Source of the DNA: Puniceibacterium antarcticum
GTDB taxonomy: Bacteria > Pseudomonadota > Alphaproteobacteria > Rhodobacterales > Rhodobacteraceae
Assembly: GCF_002760615.1 (NCBI RefSeq)
Contig: NZ_AWWI01000031.1
Location: 1-40,008 of the forward strand
DNA length: 40,008 nt
Direction of reading: 5' to 3'
Shown: one piece after another, positions 1-7,695 of the stretch
How the letters are laid out: the number at the start of each line of letters is the position of its first letter
Position numbering within the stretch: the first letter of the stretch is position 1
Notes under the pieces: generated by a model
The model's input: only the letters and a program-made list of their open reading frames with translations
Database searches by the model: none
Told to the model about the DNA's origin: nothing
Made by a program: the position numbers and the translations under genes

Positions 1-176
1 AGATTTTCGCGTGCCCGGCGCGCCGCATCAATGGGCCAGGCCCCCAGCGCCCCCGCGGCCAGCGTCACCGCCAGCGCGCGCCTGTGCCAGCCCGGGCCCT
101 GCATCCGGGCCTCCTCTGCCTCGGGCAACACAGCTCCATCTCCGAACCGCCCGCCCATGTCATGTACGCGGCTCAT
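1..176 (-). CDS. nthB: Nitrile hydratase beta subunit, N-terminal part (cut by window edge)
   Basis: Only the first 58 codons lie in the window; the gene continues beyond position 1. The minus strand starts with ATG at 176 and reads MSRVHDMGGRFGDG, the typical N-terminus of nitrile hydratase beta subunits, and then a WHRRALAVTLAAGALGAW stretch, also characteristic of the family. The ATG overlaps the TGA of the alpha-subunit gene in an ATGA, so the two subunits are translationally coupled, as expected for a heterodimeric enzyme made in equal amounts. Known role: with the alpha subunit it hydrates nitriles to amides in the cytoplasm. The downstream activator gene usual in such operons would lie outside the window. 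Family assignment is confident; the fragment cannot show whether the gene is intact. Confidence 0.85.
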   Translation of the reverse strand, partial: MSRVHDMGGRFGDGAVLPEAEEARMQGPGWHRRALAVTLAAGALGAWPIDAARRAREN

Positions 177-818
177 TCAGGCACCTTCACGAGCCCGGTC
201 CCCAGGCATCCGCGCCAAGCCAGTGCCGATCATCGAATCGCGGCTGACAAGCCGCATCAGCGCCTCCTCCTCCAGCCCCTCGCTGCCCTCGGGGCGCTGC
301 GGGATCACCAGGTAGCGAATCTCGGCCGTCGAATCCCAGACCCGCACCGCCTGACCCTCGGGCAGAGCCAGCCCGAAATCGCCAAGCACACGGCGCGGCT
401 CGCGCACGACGCGGGCGCGGTAGGCATCGGATTTGTACCAGGCCGGCGGAATGCCCAGCAGCGGCCACGGATAACAGGAACACAGGGTGCACACGACGAT
501 GTTGTGCACCGCCCCGGTGTTCTCGACCGCGACGATATGTTCGCCCTGACGGCCATAAAACCCCATTTCTGCGATCACCTCGGTCGCATCCGCCAGCAGC
601 CGCGCGCGAAACGCGGCATCGGCCCAGGCCCGGGCGACAACCCGCGCCCCGTTCTGCGGCCCGATCTTTGTCTCATAAGTGTCAATGATCACATCCAGCG
701 CCGCCGGATCGACCAGCCCCTTTTGCACCAGCAGGGTTTCAAGCGACCTGACCCGCAGCGCCGGATCGGGCGGCAGCAGGCTGTGGGGATGGTCGTGGTC
801 GGCATGATCATGGGGCAT
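177..818 (-). CDS. nthA: Nitrile hydratase alpha subunit, cobalt type
   Basis: 213 residues, close to the usual alpha-subunit length. The metal-binding claw motif VCTLCSC is at residues 109-115 (Cys110, Cys113, Ser114, Cys115). Threonine in the third position (CTLCSC rather than CSLCSC) is the signature of cobalt-type enzymes. The enzyme hydrates nitriles to amides; Cys113 and Cys115 are normally oxidised to sulfinic and sulfenic acid. I chose the start at 818 ([12 protein letters not shown]) because an upstream in-frame ATG at 854 gives an extension unlike the family. The His/Asp-rich N-terminus is common in these proteins. The stop overlaps the nthB start by ATGA. The gene is transcribed away from secG, and the 219-base gap between them carries a palindromic repeat. 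Confidence 0.92.
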   Translation of the reverse strand: MPHDHADHDHPHSLLPPDPALRVRSLETLLVQKGLVDPAALDVIIDTYETKIGPQNGARVVARAWADAAFRARLLADATEVIAEMGFYGRQGEHIVAVENTGAVHNIVVCTLCSCYPWPLLGIPPAWYKSDAYRARVVREPRRVLGDFGLALPEGQAVRVWDSTAEIRYLVIPQRPEGSEGLEEEALMRLVSRDSMIGTGLARMPGDRAREGA

Positions 819-883
819 GGGTGCGATGATGCTCTGACAGCGGCCATTGGGCAAGAGGCAGCTGGAACATGCCCGGCACGCCT

Positions 884-930
884 TGGGGGCTTTGCCCCCA
901 AACCCCCGGGATATTTAGGGGCAGATGAAA
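884..930 (+). repeat. Palindromic repeat, copy 1 (GGGGGC-loop-GCCCCC with GATATTT tail)
   Basis: A 7-bp stem (884-890 with 894-900, loop TTT) is followed by CCCCCGGGATATTT and GGGGCAGATGAAA. Two related copies are at 9417-9482 and 13940-13990. Such elements are, as I recall, dispersed in Rhodobacteraceae intergenic regions. Here it lies between the divergent nthA and secG genes. Confidence 0.75.
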
Positions 931-1037
931 ACGGGGCGACCGCTCGGCACGGCTGTCGCGCGCACACGCCACAAGCGGGGTTGCGCAGAGGCCTGCGAAC
1001 TTCTAAGTACGCGACGATCCGTACCAAAGGCTGCCCA

Positions 1038-1427
1038 ATGGAAAACGTCGTCCTCATCATTCACCTGCTTCTGGCGCTTTCGCTGATTGGGGTGGTGCTC
1101 ATGCAACGCTCTGAGGGCGGTGGCCTTGGCATGGGCGGCGGCGGTGGCGGCGGCGCCATGACCGGCCGCGCGGCGGCAACGGCCCTTGCAAAGGTGACCT
1201 GGATCCTGGCCGCAGCCTTTATCTGCACGTCGATCACGCTCACGCTCTTTGCTGCGGCAGGCGGATCGGGCAGTTCGATCATGGACCGCCTGACCGGTTC
1301 CGCACCAGCCTCTGCGCCCGCAGCGGACATCACCACACCCGACATCAATACCGACGGCCTCCTGCCCCCGCCGAGCAGTTCCGAGGGCGACGCGACGTCG
1401 CCTCTGGTGCCTCGCGCGACCGAATAA
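1038..1427 (+). CDS. secG: Preprotein translocase subunit SecG
   Basis: 129 residues. SecG is the small auxiliary subunit of the SecYEG channel in the inner membrane and assists SecA-driven protein export. Two hydrophobic segments (about residues 3-22 and 50-73) flank the family motif VLMQRSEGGGLG and a run of glycines, which is the typical SecG loop. The start at 1038 (MENVVLIIHLLL) matches SecG N-termini; in-frame codons further upstream run through the antisense of nthA and are not SecG-like. The C-terminal tail from about residue 85 is Ser/Pro/Ala-rich and low in complexity, as in other alphaproteobacterial SecG proteins. pyrG follows on the same strand after 210 bases, an arrangement I recall as common in this family. 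Confidence 0.93.
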   Translation: MENVVLIIHLLLALSLIGVVLMQRSEGGGLGMGGGGGGGAMTGRAAATALAKVTWILAAAFICTSITLTLFAAAGGSGSSIMDRLTGSAPASAPAADITTPDINTDGLLPPPSSSEGDATSPLVPRATE

Positions 1428-1566
1428 GTCGACCGTCGATCCTGCGGGGGCGCCAAGCCCTCGCATCTCCACAACAATTTGAGATTTGTACCCCAATCGC
1501 AACAGCATCTTGCGGTTGGCTGGACAATTCGGTGCGAATCCTCTATTGGTTAAATCCCGTGATGCT

Positions 1567-1585
1567 GCGGTCCTTTCAGGACCGC
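1567..1585 (+). terminator. Perfect hairpin between secG and pyrG
   Basis: GCGGTCCT-TTC-AGGACCGC is an 8-bp perfect stem with a 3-base loop. It is not followed by a clear U-run (GGGTGACCATTTCTT follows), so it could be a weak secG terminator or a structure in the pyrG leader 50 bases before the start codon. The rest of the secG-pyrG gap shows no clear promoter. Confidence 0.4.
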
Positions 1586-1637
1586 GGGTGACCATTTCTT
1601 GAACAAACTCACGAATCAAATCACGGGGTCCGCGCCA

Positions 1638-3281
1638 ATGGCACGTTTCATTTTCATCACCGGCGGTGTCGTTTCTTCTTTGGGCAAGGGGCTCGCCTCG
1701 GCCGCTCTGGGGGCCCTTTTGCAGGCCCGCGGCTTTTCGGTCCGCCTGCGCAAGCTTGACCCTTACCTCAACGTCGATCCCGGCACGATGTCGCCGTTTG
1801 AACATGGCGAGGTGTTCGTCACCGACGATGGCGCTGAAACCGACCTTGACCTTGGCCATTACGAACGCTTCACCGGCGTCTCGGCGCGCAAGACCGATTC
1901 CATCTCTTCGGGCCGGATCTATTCCAACGTGCTGGAAAAGGAACGCCGCGGCGACTACCTTGGCAAGACCATTCAGGTGATCCCCCACGTCACAAACGAG
2001 ATCAAGGAGTTCATCTCGATCGGCGAGGATGAGGTTGATTTCATGCTCTGCGAGATCGGCGGCACCGTCGGCGACATCGAAGGTCTGCCGTTCTTCGAAG
2101 CCATCCGCCAGTTTTCCCAGGACAAGCCGCGCGGTCAGTGTATCTTCATGCACCTCACCCTCCTGCCCTTCATCAAGGCGAGCGGCGAGCTCAAGACCAA
2201 GCCGACCCAGCACTCGGTCAAGGAACTCCGCTCCATCGGCCTTGCCCCCGATATCCTCGTCTGCCGCTCCGAGGGACCGATCCCCGTCAAGGAACGCGAA
2301 AAACTTGCCCTGTTCTGCAACGTCCGCCCCGACAGCGTGATCGCCGCACAAGACCTCAAGTCGATCTACGAGGCCCCGCTCGCCTATCACCGCGAAGGGC
2401 TCGATCAGGCCGTCCTCGACGCCTTCCAGATCACCCCGGCCCCGCGCCCCGTGCTCGACCGCTGGGAAGATGTGGCAGACCGCATCTACAACCCCGAAGG
2501 CGAGGTGAACATTGCCATCGTCGGCAAATACACCCAGCTCGAAGATGCCTACAAATCTATCGCCGAGGCGCTGACCCATGGCGGCATGGCCAACCGGGTC
2601 AAGGTCAACATCCAGTGGGTCGATGCCGAGATTTTTGACAGCGAAGACCCCGCGCCCCACCTCACCGGCCTGCACGCCATCCTCGTGCCCGGCGGCTTTG
2701 GCGAACGCGGCACCGAGGGCAAGATCAAGGCGGCGCAATACGCCCGCGTCAACAAGATCCCGTATCTTGGCATCTGTCTCGGCATGCAGATGGCGGTGAT
2801 CGAGGCGGCGCGCAACGTCGCCGGGGTCAAGACCGCAGGCTCCGAAGAATTCGACCATGAATCCGGCAAGAAGCGCTTTGAACCCGTCGTCTATCACCTC
2901 AAGGAATGGGTGCAGGGCAATCAAAAGGTCAACCGCTCGGTCGGCGACGACAAAGGCGGCACCATGCGTCTGGGCGCCTATGACGCCGTGCTGAAAGAAG
3001 GCTCCAAGGTGGCCGAAATCTACGGCACCACGACCATCGACGAACGCCACCGCCACCGCTACGAGGTCGACATGCAGTACCGCGAGCAGCTGGAAAAGGT
3101 CGGCCTGAGCTTTTCGGGCATGTCCCCGGACGGCAAACTGCCCGAGATCGTCGAATGGGCTGATCACCCTTGGTTCATCGGCGTCCAGTTCCACCCCGAG
3201 CTGAAATCAAAACCCTTTGACCCGCACCCCCTTTTCAAGGACTTTGTGCGGGCGGCAAAGGATGTGAGCCGGTTGGTTTGA
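1638..3281 (+). CDS. pyrG: CTP synthase
   Basis: 547 residues, the normal length. Catalyses ATP-dependent amination of UTP to CTP, using ammonia from glutamine; cytosolic. The N-terminal synthetase domain begins [18 protein letters not shown] with the P-loop-like nucleotide-binding motif. The C-terminal class I glutamine amidotransferase domain has the nucleophile Cys380 in GICLGMQ and the His519/Glu521 pair in QFHPEL, all where the E. coli enzyme leads one to expect them. The start at 1638 was chosen by homology; an earlier in-frame ATG at 1599 adds 13 unrelated residues. The stop TGA is immediately followed by the ATG of the AT-rich orphan gene, an unusual junction for a housekeeping gene. 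Confidence 0.98.
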   Translation: MARFIFITGGVVSSLGKGLASAALGALLQARGFSVRLRKLDPYLNVDPGTMSPFEHGEVFVTDDGAETDLDLGHYERFTGVSARKTDSISSGRIYSNVLEKERRGDYLGKTIQVIPHVTNEIKEFISIGEDEVDFMLCEIGGTVGDIEGLPFFEAIRQFSQDKPRGQCIFMHLTLLPFIKASGELKTKPTQHSVKELRSIGLAPDILVCRSEGPIPVKEREKLALFCNVRPDSVIAAQDLKSIYEAPLAYHREGLDQAVLDAFQITPAPRPVLDRWEDVADRIYNPEGEVNIAIVGKYTQLEDAYKSIAEALTHGGMANRVKVNIQWVDAEIFDSEDPAPHLTGLHAILVPGGFGERGTEGKIKAAQYARVNKIPYLGICLGMQMAVIEAARNVAGVKTAGSEEFDHESGKKRFEPVVYHLKEWVQGNQKVNRSVGDDKGGTMRLGAYDAVLKEGSKVAEIYGTTTIDERHRHRYEVDMQYREQLEKVGLSFSGMSPDGKLPEIVEWADHPWFIGVQFHPELKSKPFDPHPLFKDFVRAAKDVSRLV

Positions 3282-4055
3282 ATGTTTACGCTCAATCAGC
3301 ATAAATGGAATGTGCTAGCGATAACGAAGGGGCTAAAGCGAAAGTCCCCTATGCGCATTCCATTGAGCGGATTGGACCGTCTGAAAACGAGAAATTACTA
3401 TACTGTCCATCTATACTTTAATGCTCCAATGGGGCAGATTATTGTTGAAGAGATAGATGATGTATCTGTCTCTATTCTGATTTGGAACAGTGACGACCAT
3501 CAATCTTATCCAGCATCTATACCTACATCTCAACTTGCAGATGCTAGAGTAGAGATAACGCAATATTACAAAACGAACGAAATTAGATACAAATCTGCCT
3601 TGAGATTTATAGCTGCAGATTTTTTACATGTTGCCCAAATTTCTTACTATATTGGATATTTCAGACAATCTCTGTTCAACACCAGAACCTTGGCCCGCAA
3701 AGACAGAGCCGCTATACTTACGGAAATTTATGAAGAGTATATTAAGTCTGGTGAAACTAATTTTACGATATGGGCTGTTTGCAAAAGGAACTATGGCGAA
3801 CGTTGGATTTTTCACCCACAGAAAGATGAATTGATCAATCATCACAGATTGCTTCTGAATTCTCTTTGTGAAAGCGGTGAGTTGGCAAAAAATGCTGCCA
3901 ATTATACTATCAAGGCAAAAACGATTACAACCTTAAGCCAAATGTCTGAGGATGAAAGAAGGCATAAGGATCAAATAAACCAGCAAAAGACTCTTGGCTG
4001 GTTAACGTTGGCACTCGTTGTCGTCGGGTTAATACAGATTTTTTCGAAACCATAA
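3282..4055 (+). CDS. AT-rich orphan protein with C-terminal membrane segment
   Basis: I do not recognise this 257-residue protein. The DNA is visibly AT-rich, with AT-ending codons (AAT, AAA, ATA, TTT), in sharp contrast to GC-rich pyrG and rlmJ on either side, which suggests recent transfer. The body is mostly hydrophilic with many Tyr and Ile. Residues about 236-254 (LGWLTLALVVVGLIQIF) form a single C-terminal transmembrane helix after a charged stretch, so a tail-anchored protein facing the cytoplasm is likely. The first ATG directly abuts the pyrG stop and has no good ribosome binding site. A second in-frame ATG at 3351 (MRIPLSGLDRL) is a reasonable alternative start. No enzyme motif is apparent. 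A gene-free stretch rich in inverted repeats follows. Confidence 0.7.
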   Translation: MFTLNQHKWNVLAITKGLKRKSPMRIPLSGLDRLKTRNYYTVHLYFNAPMGQIIVEEIDDVSVSILIWNSDDHQSYPASIPTSQLADARVEITQYYKTNEIRYKSALRFIAADFLHVAQISYYIGYFRQSLFNTRTLARKDRAAILTEIYEEYIKSGETNFTIWAVCKRNYGERWIFHPQKDELINHHRLLLNSLCESGELAKNAANYTIKAKTITTLSQMSEDERRHKDQINQQKTLGWLTLALVVVGLIQIFSKP

Positions 4056-4107
4056 TAAGTAAGTTCTTTGGTTGCAGATTTATCGGCTAAATTTCCAACA
4101 CCACACA

Positions 4108-4267
4108 GGGCCAGCGCCTGCCCGTGGGGTGGCGCTCGCAACGCCAATGCCCGGCACTTTATGCCAGCAACGGCCCTCCTCCCTCAAAGTCACGCACACC
4201 CTCACCAAAGCCCCAGCCCGCCACGCCGGAGGCGTGCCTCTGGCACGACACGGGCAGGCGCTGGCCC
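4108..4267. repeat. 19-bp perfect inverted repeat in the 4056-4581 gap
   Basis: Arms 4108-4126 (GGGCCAGCGCCTGCCCGTG) and 4249-4267 are exact reverse complements separated by 122 bases. Between them is a smaller hairpin, CACGCC-GGA-GGCGTG (4222-4236). The rest of the 526-base gap between the orphan gene and rlmJ is GC-rich, and I see no convincing gene in it; possible reading frames have low-complexity Pro/Ala/Arg composition. The arms may be termini or remnants of an element, or a long-range RNA stem. Confidence 0.65.
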
Positions 4268-4581
4268 GGCGCGCTGCGCGCTTGAATCCGGGCCGGGACA
4301 CCCCTCAACCGATCCGGAAAAAGGCCAAGCCCCCTGCAGGAGGAAGCGTGTCCGCTGCCTCCCAAACATCCCCCTCAACCCTGCCGCGCAATCAAAGTGA
4401 GAATAACAGCCTGAACGCGTCCGGCATCCCCGCACGGCGGGCCTCCCTCTCCAGTCCGCCCCTGAAAACCGCGTAGTCCCGCGCGCGGCAGCCATATGAA
4501 AACCATACGCACTCCATACGGGTTCCATACGGCCCCCAGCGCCCTCTTGCGCCGCGCCCGCCCCCCGGCTAAGCCACGCTC

Positions 4582-5361
4582 ATGCTGTCCTATCAACACC
4601 ATTACCACGCCGGGAATCTGGCCGATGTCCACAAGCACGCCCTGCTTGCCTGGATGCTCAACTATCTGACGCAAAAGAACAAACCGCTCAGTTACATTGA
4701 AACCCATGCCGGGCGGGCCCTGTATGACCTCGCCGCACCCGAAGCGGTCAAAACGGGCGAGGCCGCAATGGGCATCACCCGCACCGCAGGCTGGTTCGCG
4801 AAGGACCACCCCTACCGCAAGTCACTGGAATCCATACAGAAAAATCACGGCGCCACCGCCTATCCCGGCTCACCTCTCATCGCCGCAACCCTGCTGCGCG
4901 ACGATGACACCCTGCATTTTGCAGAGCTGCACCCGGGCGAATTCACCGCCCTGCGCGATGCGCTTTGGCACTATAAAGGTCATACATATCAACAGGATGG
5001 CTTTCAGCTTGCGCAAAGCCTGTGCCCCCCCGAACCCCGCCGCGGCCTCCTGCTCATCGACCCGAGCTATGAGGTCAAGACCGACTACGACACGATCCCG
5101 CGGGTGCTGCAAACATTGAATCGCAAATGGAATGTCGGCATCCTAACCCTCTGGTATCCAATACTAAAATCCGGCGCACATCTCGACATGCTCGCCCAGT
5201 TGCAGCAAAATCACCCCACCGCCCTGCGCCATGAGGTCACCTTCCCCCCGATCCGCGACGGCCACCGCATGACGGGCTCGGGTCTTTTCGTGATCAACCC
5301 ACCCTATGGCATCGAAAGAGAGTGCAAGTTCTTGTCGGACAAGTTCCGCCGACTGACCTGA
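4582..5361 (+). CDS. rlmJ: 23S rRNA (adenine2030-N6)-methyltransferase
   Basis: 259 residues. Begins MLSYQHHYHAGNLADVHKH, the family N-terminus. RlmJ methylates N6 of A2030 in 23S rRNA with S-adenosylmethionine. Other family blocks are YPGSPLIA (about residue 95), FAELHPGEF, and the catalytic motif region LLLIDPSYEVKTDY near residue 155. The catalytic tetrapeptide reads DPSY, whereas E. coli has DPPY. The C-terminus is about 20 residues shorter than in E. coli, ending soon after the VINPPYG block. The gene stands alone and is followed by a good terminator. The family is certain; the DPSY change may be normal in this lineage. Confidence 0.93.
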   Translation: MLSYQHHYHAGNLADVHKHALLAWMLNYLTQKNKPLSYIETHAGRALYDLAAPEAVKTGEAAMGITRTAGWFAKDHPYRKSLESIQKNHGATAYPGSPLIAATLLRDDDTLHFAELHPGEFTALRDALWHYKGHTYQQDGFQLAQSLCPPEPRRGLLLIDPSYEVKTDYDTIPRVLQTLNRKWNVGILTLWYPILKSGAHLDMLAQLQQNHPTALRHEVTFPPIRDGHRMTGSGLFVINPPYGIERECKFLSDKFRRLT

Positions 5362-5434
5362 CGGGGGTAAATCCCGCCTGTCTCCGCTCTTCCAGCCCGA
5401 GTCATCATCACCCGCACAACCCCGGCAGATAGCA

Positions 5435-5475
5435 GTTCGCTGCCGATATTCCCGACAGCGAACAACCGTTTTTTT
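5435..5475 (+). terminator. Rho-independent terminator of rlmJ
   Basis: Stem GTTCGCTG (5435-5442) pairs with CAGCGAAC (5456-5463); a run of seven T follows at 5469-5475. Confidence 0.7.
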
Positions 5476-5555
5476 GACAGAATTTTAGGCACTTACGCGA
5501 TTTTGACTGTATCGACACAAAAATATAGGAGGTATGGCATTTTGTTCGCAGCCAA

Positions 5556-6014
5556 ATGGATTATATGCACGACATGTTTTCAGATTTCATCAATCGGCTG
5601 ACCCATCCGGCCCCAGCCCCCCTTCAGGATGCCGATGCGCGCTTGGCGCTGACGGCCCTGCTTGTGCGTGTGGCGCGGTCCGACGGATCCTATGATCAAG
5701 AAGAGCGGGAGCGTATAGATCGCATCGCAGCCACGCGCTATGACCTCTCTGCTTCAGGCGCGGCCGATCTGCGTGCTCAGGCCGAAGAGCTGGAATCGCA
5801 AGCTCCGGACACCGTCCGCTTTACCCGCGCCATCAAGGATGCCGTTGCCTATGATCACCGCATCGCGGTGATCGAGGCCTTGTGGGAGGTTGCCCTAGCG
5901 GACGGCGTGCGAGAGGCCGAAGAAGATTCGCTGCTGCGCCTTGTTGCCAGCCTGCTTGGCATAAGCGACGTTGACAGCGCCATGGCGCGACAGCGTATCG
6001 AAGCCAAAAAATGA
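5556..6014 (+). CDS. TerB-family (tellurite resistance TerB-like) protein
   Basis: 152 residues from the first ATG; in-frame ATGs at 5565 and 5574 are alternatives, and MFSDFINRL at 5574 resembles the N-terminus I expect for this family. TerB-like domains are helical bundles that may bind metal; this subgroup has the typical paired motif VARSDGSYDQEE (about 37-48) and ALADGVREAEED (about 119-130), each an acidic loop between helices. No signal peptide or membrane helix, so cytosolic. The biochemical function of stand-alone TerB proteins is not established. A consensus AGGAGGT lies at 5527-5533 but is 22 bases from the first in-frame ATG. The stop overlaps the next ATG by ATGA, coupling it to the PhnD-like gene. 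Confidence 0.75.
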   Translation: MDYMHDMFSDFINRLTHPAPAPLQDADARLALTALLVRVARSDGSYDQEERERIDRIAATRYDLSASGAADLRAQAEELESQAPDTVRFTRAIKDAVAYDHRIAVIEALWEVALADGVREAEEDSLLRLVASLLGISDVDSAMARQRIEAKK

Positions 6015-6733
6015 TCGCCAATCTTCCGATGTACGACTGGCCCGAAACTGTTTGGGCCAATGATGCATTGTGGGCTGCGATCAGGGCGCGTCTTGGATAT
6101 GGTCCCGAACGGCTGGACCGCAGTCTGGGCTTGTGGGAGGCATGGGAACATCTCGATCTTTTGCTGTCGCAGACCTGTGGATTGCCCTATCGCACCCGAC
6201 TTCTGGGCAAGGTAACGCTTGTAGCAAGCCCCGACTACGGCCTTCCCGGCTGTGCCCCAGGTTATTATAACTCGGTGCTGGTGGCTCGCTCAGACGACCA
6301 GTCCACCGTACAAGATCTTTTCTCAAGACGGCTCGTGATCAACCAGAGCCACAGCCAGTCCGGGCATGCCGCCTTGATCAGCCACGCGCAGAAGTTGAAT
6401 GCGAAGCTGGGCCCAAAGGTCGAAAGCGGTGCACATATCGAATCTGCACGTATGGTCGCCCGGAACGAAGCCGATCTGGCGGTCATCGACGCTCATACTT
6501 GGCGGCTCATTCAGCGGTACGAGGATGTCGCGCGCTTACTGCGGGAATGCGACCGAACCACCCCCACGCCCGCAACGCCCTTCATCACAGCCCGAGGAAA
6601 CGACCCCGATCCCTTGCGGCGTGCACTGACTTCGGCCCTTGCCGATCTCTCCCCCGAGACCCGCGCCATCCTCAACCTGCGCGCAATCGTCGAAATCCCC
6701 CACGAAGTCTACATGGCCGTACCGAACCCCTGA
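6011..6733 (+). CDS. PhnD-like periplasmic-binding-protein-fold protein without a signal peptide
   Basis: 240 residues. Similar in layout to phosphate/phosphonate-binding PhnD-like proteins: an N-terminal MYDWPET block, then QTCGLPYRTRL, a VASPDYGLPGC segment and, near residue 105-120, NQSHSQSGHAAL, which corresponds to the ligand-loop region (S-x-SG) of this fold. A later EADLAVIDAHTW matches the usual 'DVAAID' segment. Unlike transport binding proteins it has no signal peptide (it starts MIANLPMYDWPE), so it probably acts in the cytosol as a sensor or scavenger. Translationally coupled (ATGA) to the TerB-like gene. The ABC importer begins 137 bases downstream and may be a separate unit. Ligand unknown. 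Confidence 0.72.
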   Translation: MIANLPMYDWPETVWANDALWAAIRARLGYGPERLDRSLGLWEAWEHLDLLLSQTCGLPYRTRLLGKVTLVASPDYGLPGCAPGYYNSVLVARSDDQSTVQDLFSRRLVINQSHSQSGHAALISHAQKLNAKLGPKVESGAHIESARMVARNEADLAVIDAHTWRLIQRYEDVARLLRECDRTTPTPATPFITARGNDPDPLRRALTSALADLSPETRAILNLRAIVEIPHEVYMAVPNP

Positions 6734-6751
6734 CTGCGCCTCAAAAACAGG

Positions 6752-6766
6752 CTGACCTATGGTCAG
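6752..6766. promoter_or_regulatory. Inverted repeat upstream of the ABC importer
   Basis: CTGACC-TAT-GGTCAG is a perfect 6-bp-arm palindrome in the 137-base gap before the importer ATPase gene, with no T-run after it. It could be an operator for the importer operon, or a weak end structure for the PhnD-like gene. Confidence 0.35.
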
Positions 6767-6870
6767 TTTGCAGGCAGATTTTCCCTGCCGCCCGTTTTGC
6801 ACGTTGCATTACATGGATTTTTACCTGCACTCTGCACAGCAAGAACGATTCACAATATGGTAAGGCCTTC

Positions 6871-7641
6871 GTGAAAGACAGCACCCCCGTGATCGCCATC
6901 CGTAATCTCCACAAGCAGTATGGCGCGCTTGAGGTCCTAAAGGGTGTCGACATCACAGCCCGCCGCGGCGATGTAGTCTCGCTCATCGGTTCGTCCGGCT
7001 CGGGCAAATCGACACTTCTGCGCTGCGCCAATCTGCTTGAGGACAGTCAACAAGGCGATATTCTGTTCAAGGGCGAACCCGTGGTCTGGAAGGGCAGCGC
7101 CATGGCGCGCCGTCCCGGCGACCCCAAACAGGTCCTGCGCATCCGCACAAATCTGTCCATGGTGTTTCAACAGTTCAACCTCTGGTCACATCTGACAATC
7201 CTGGAAAACGTGATGGAGGCGCCATTGACTGTCCTCGCGCGCGCCCCAGGCGAAGTCGAAAAATCCGCGCGCCGCTATCTCGACAAGGTCGGCATCGGCG
7301 ACAAATGCGATGCCTATCCGGCTCAACTCTCGGGCGGACAGCAGCAACGCGCGGCCATCGCGCGCGCCCTGTGCATGGAACCCCAGGCGATCCTGTTTGA
7401 CGAGCCGACCTCGGCACTGGATCCAGAGCTGGAGCAGGAAGTCGTCAAGGTTATCAAGGATCTTGCTTCCGAAGGGCGCACCATGCTGATCGTGACACAC
7501 GACATGAAGATGGCCCGTGACGTCAGCAATCACGTGGTGTTCCTGCATCAGGGCCTGATCGAAGAGGAGGGCCCGCCTGAAACGCTGTTTGGCAATCCCA
7601 AATCTGAACGGCTGCAGGGTTTTCTGCACTCAACAACATAA
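6871..7641 (+). CDS. Polar amino acid-type ABC transporter, ATP-binding protein
   Basis: 256 residues from a GTG start at 6871 (reads VKDSTPVIAIRNLHKQYG); another in-frame GTG at 6889 is possible, and no ATG fits. Walker A GSSGSGKST (about 44-52), Q-loop VFQQFNLWSH, signature LSGGQQQR and Walker B ILFDEPTSALD are all intact, followed by the switch His in IVTHDM. The spacing and the FNLWSHLTILENV segment are those of the HisP/GlnQ/ArtP subfamily, which energises uptake of polar amino acids and related amines. It is first in an operon with a family 3 binding protein and two permeases, upstream of the amine gamma-glutamylation genes. Substrate cannot be read from this subunit. Confidence 0.93.
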   Translation: MKDSTPVIAIRNLHKQYGALEVLKGVDITARRGDVVSLIGSSGSGKSTLLRCANLLEDSQQGDILFKGEPVVWKGSAMARRPGDPKQVLRIRTNLSMVFQQFNLWSHLTILENVMEAPLTVLARAPGEVEKSARRYLDKVGIGDKCDAYPAQLSGGQQQRAAIARALCMEPQAILFDEPTSALDPELEQEVVKVIKDLASEGRTMLIVTHDMKMARDVSNHVVFLHQGLIEEEGPPETLFGNPKSERLQGFLHSTT

Positions 7642-7695
7642 GGGTCCGGCGACACAAACGCCCTTAGCCCTAGACATAAACCAACGGAGACTCAC

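Noticed and set aside
84-1037. In-frame N-terminal extension of secG
   Set aside because: It runs through the antisense of nthA and through palindromic repeat copy 1; SecG homology starts at 1038.
915-3194. Very long minus-strand open frame (over 700 codons) across pyrG and secG
   Set aside because: It is the antisense of pyrG and secG in GC-rich DNA. Its composition (His/Asp/Gly/Leu-rich) is typical of shadow frames, and PyrG is unmistakable on the other strand.
4072-4476. Open frame of 134 codons in the 4056-4581 gap
   Set aside because: Low-complexity Pro/Ala/Arg/Ser composition, no ribosome binding site, overlaps the inverted repeat; not protein-like.
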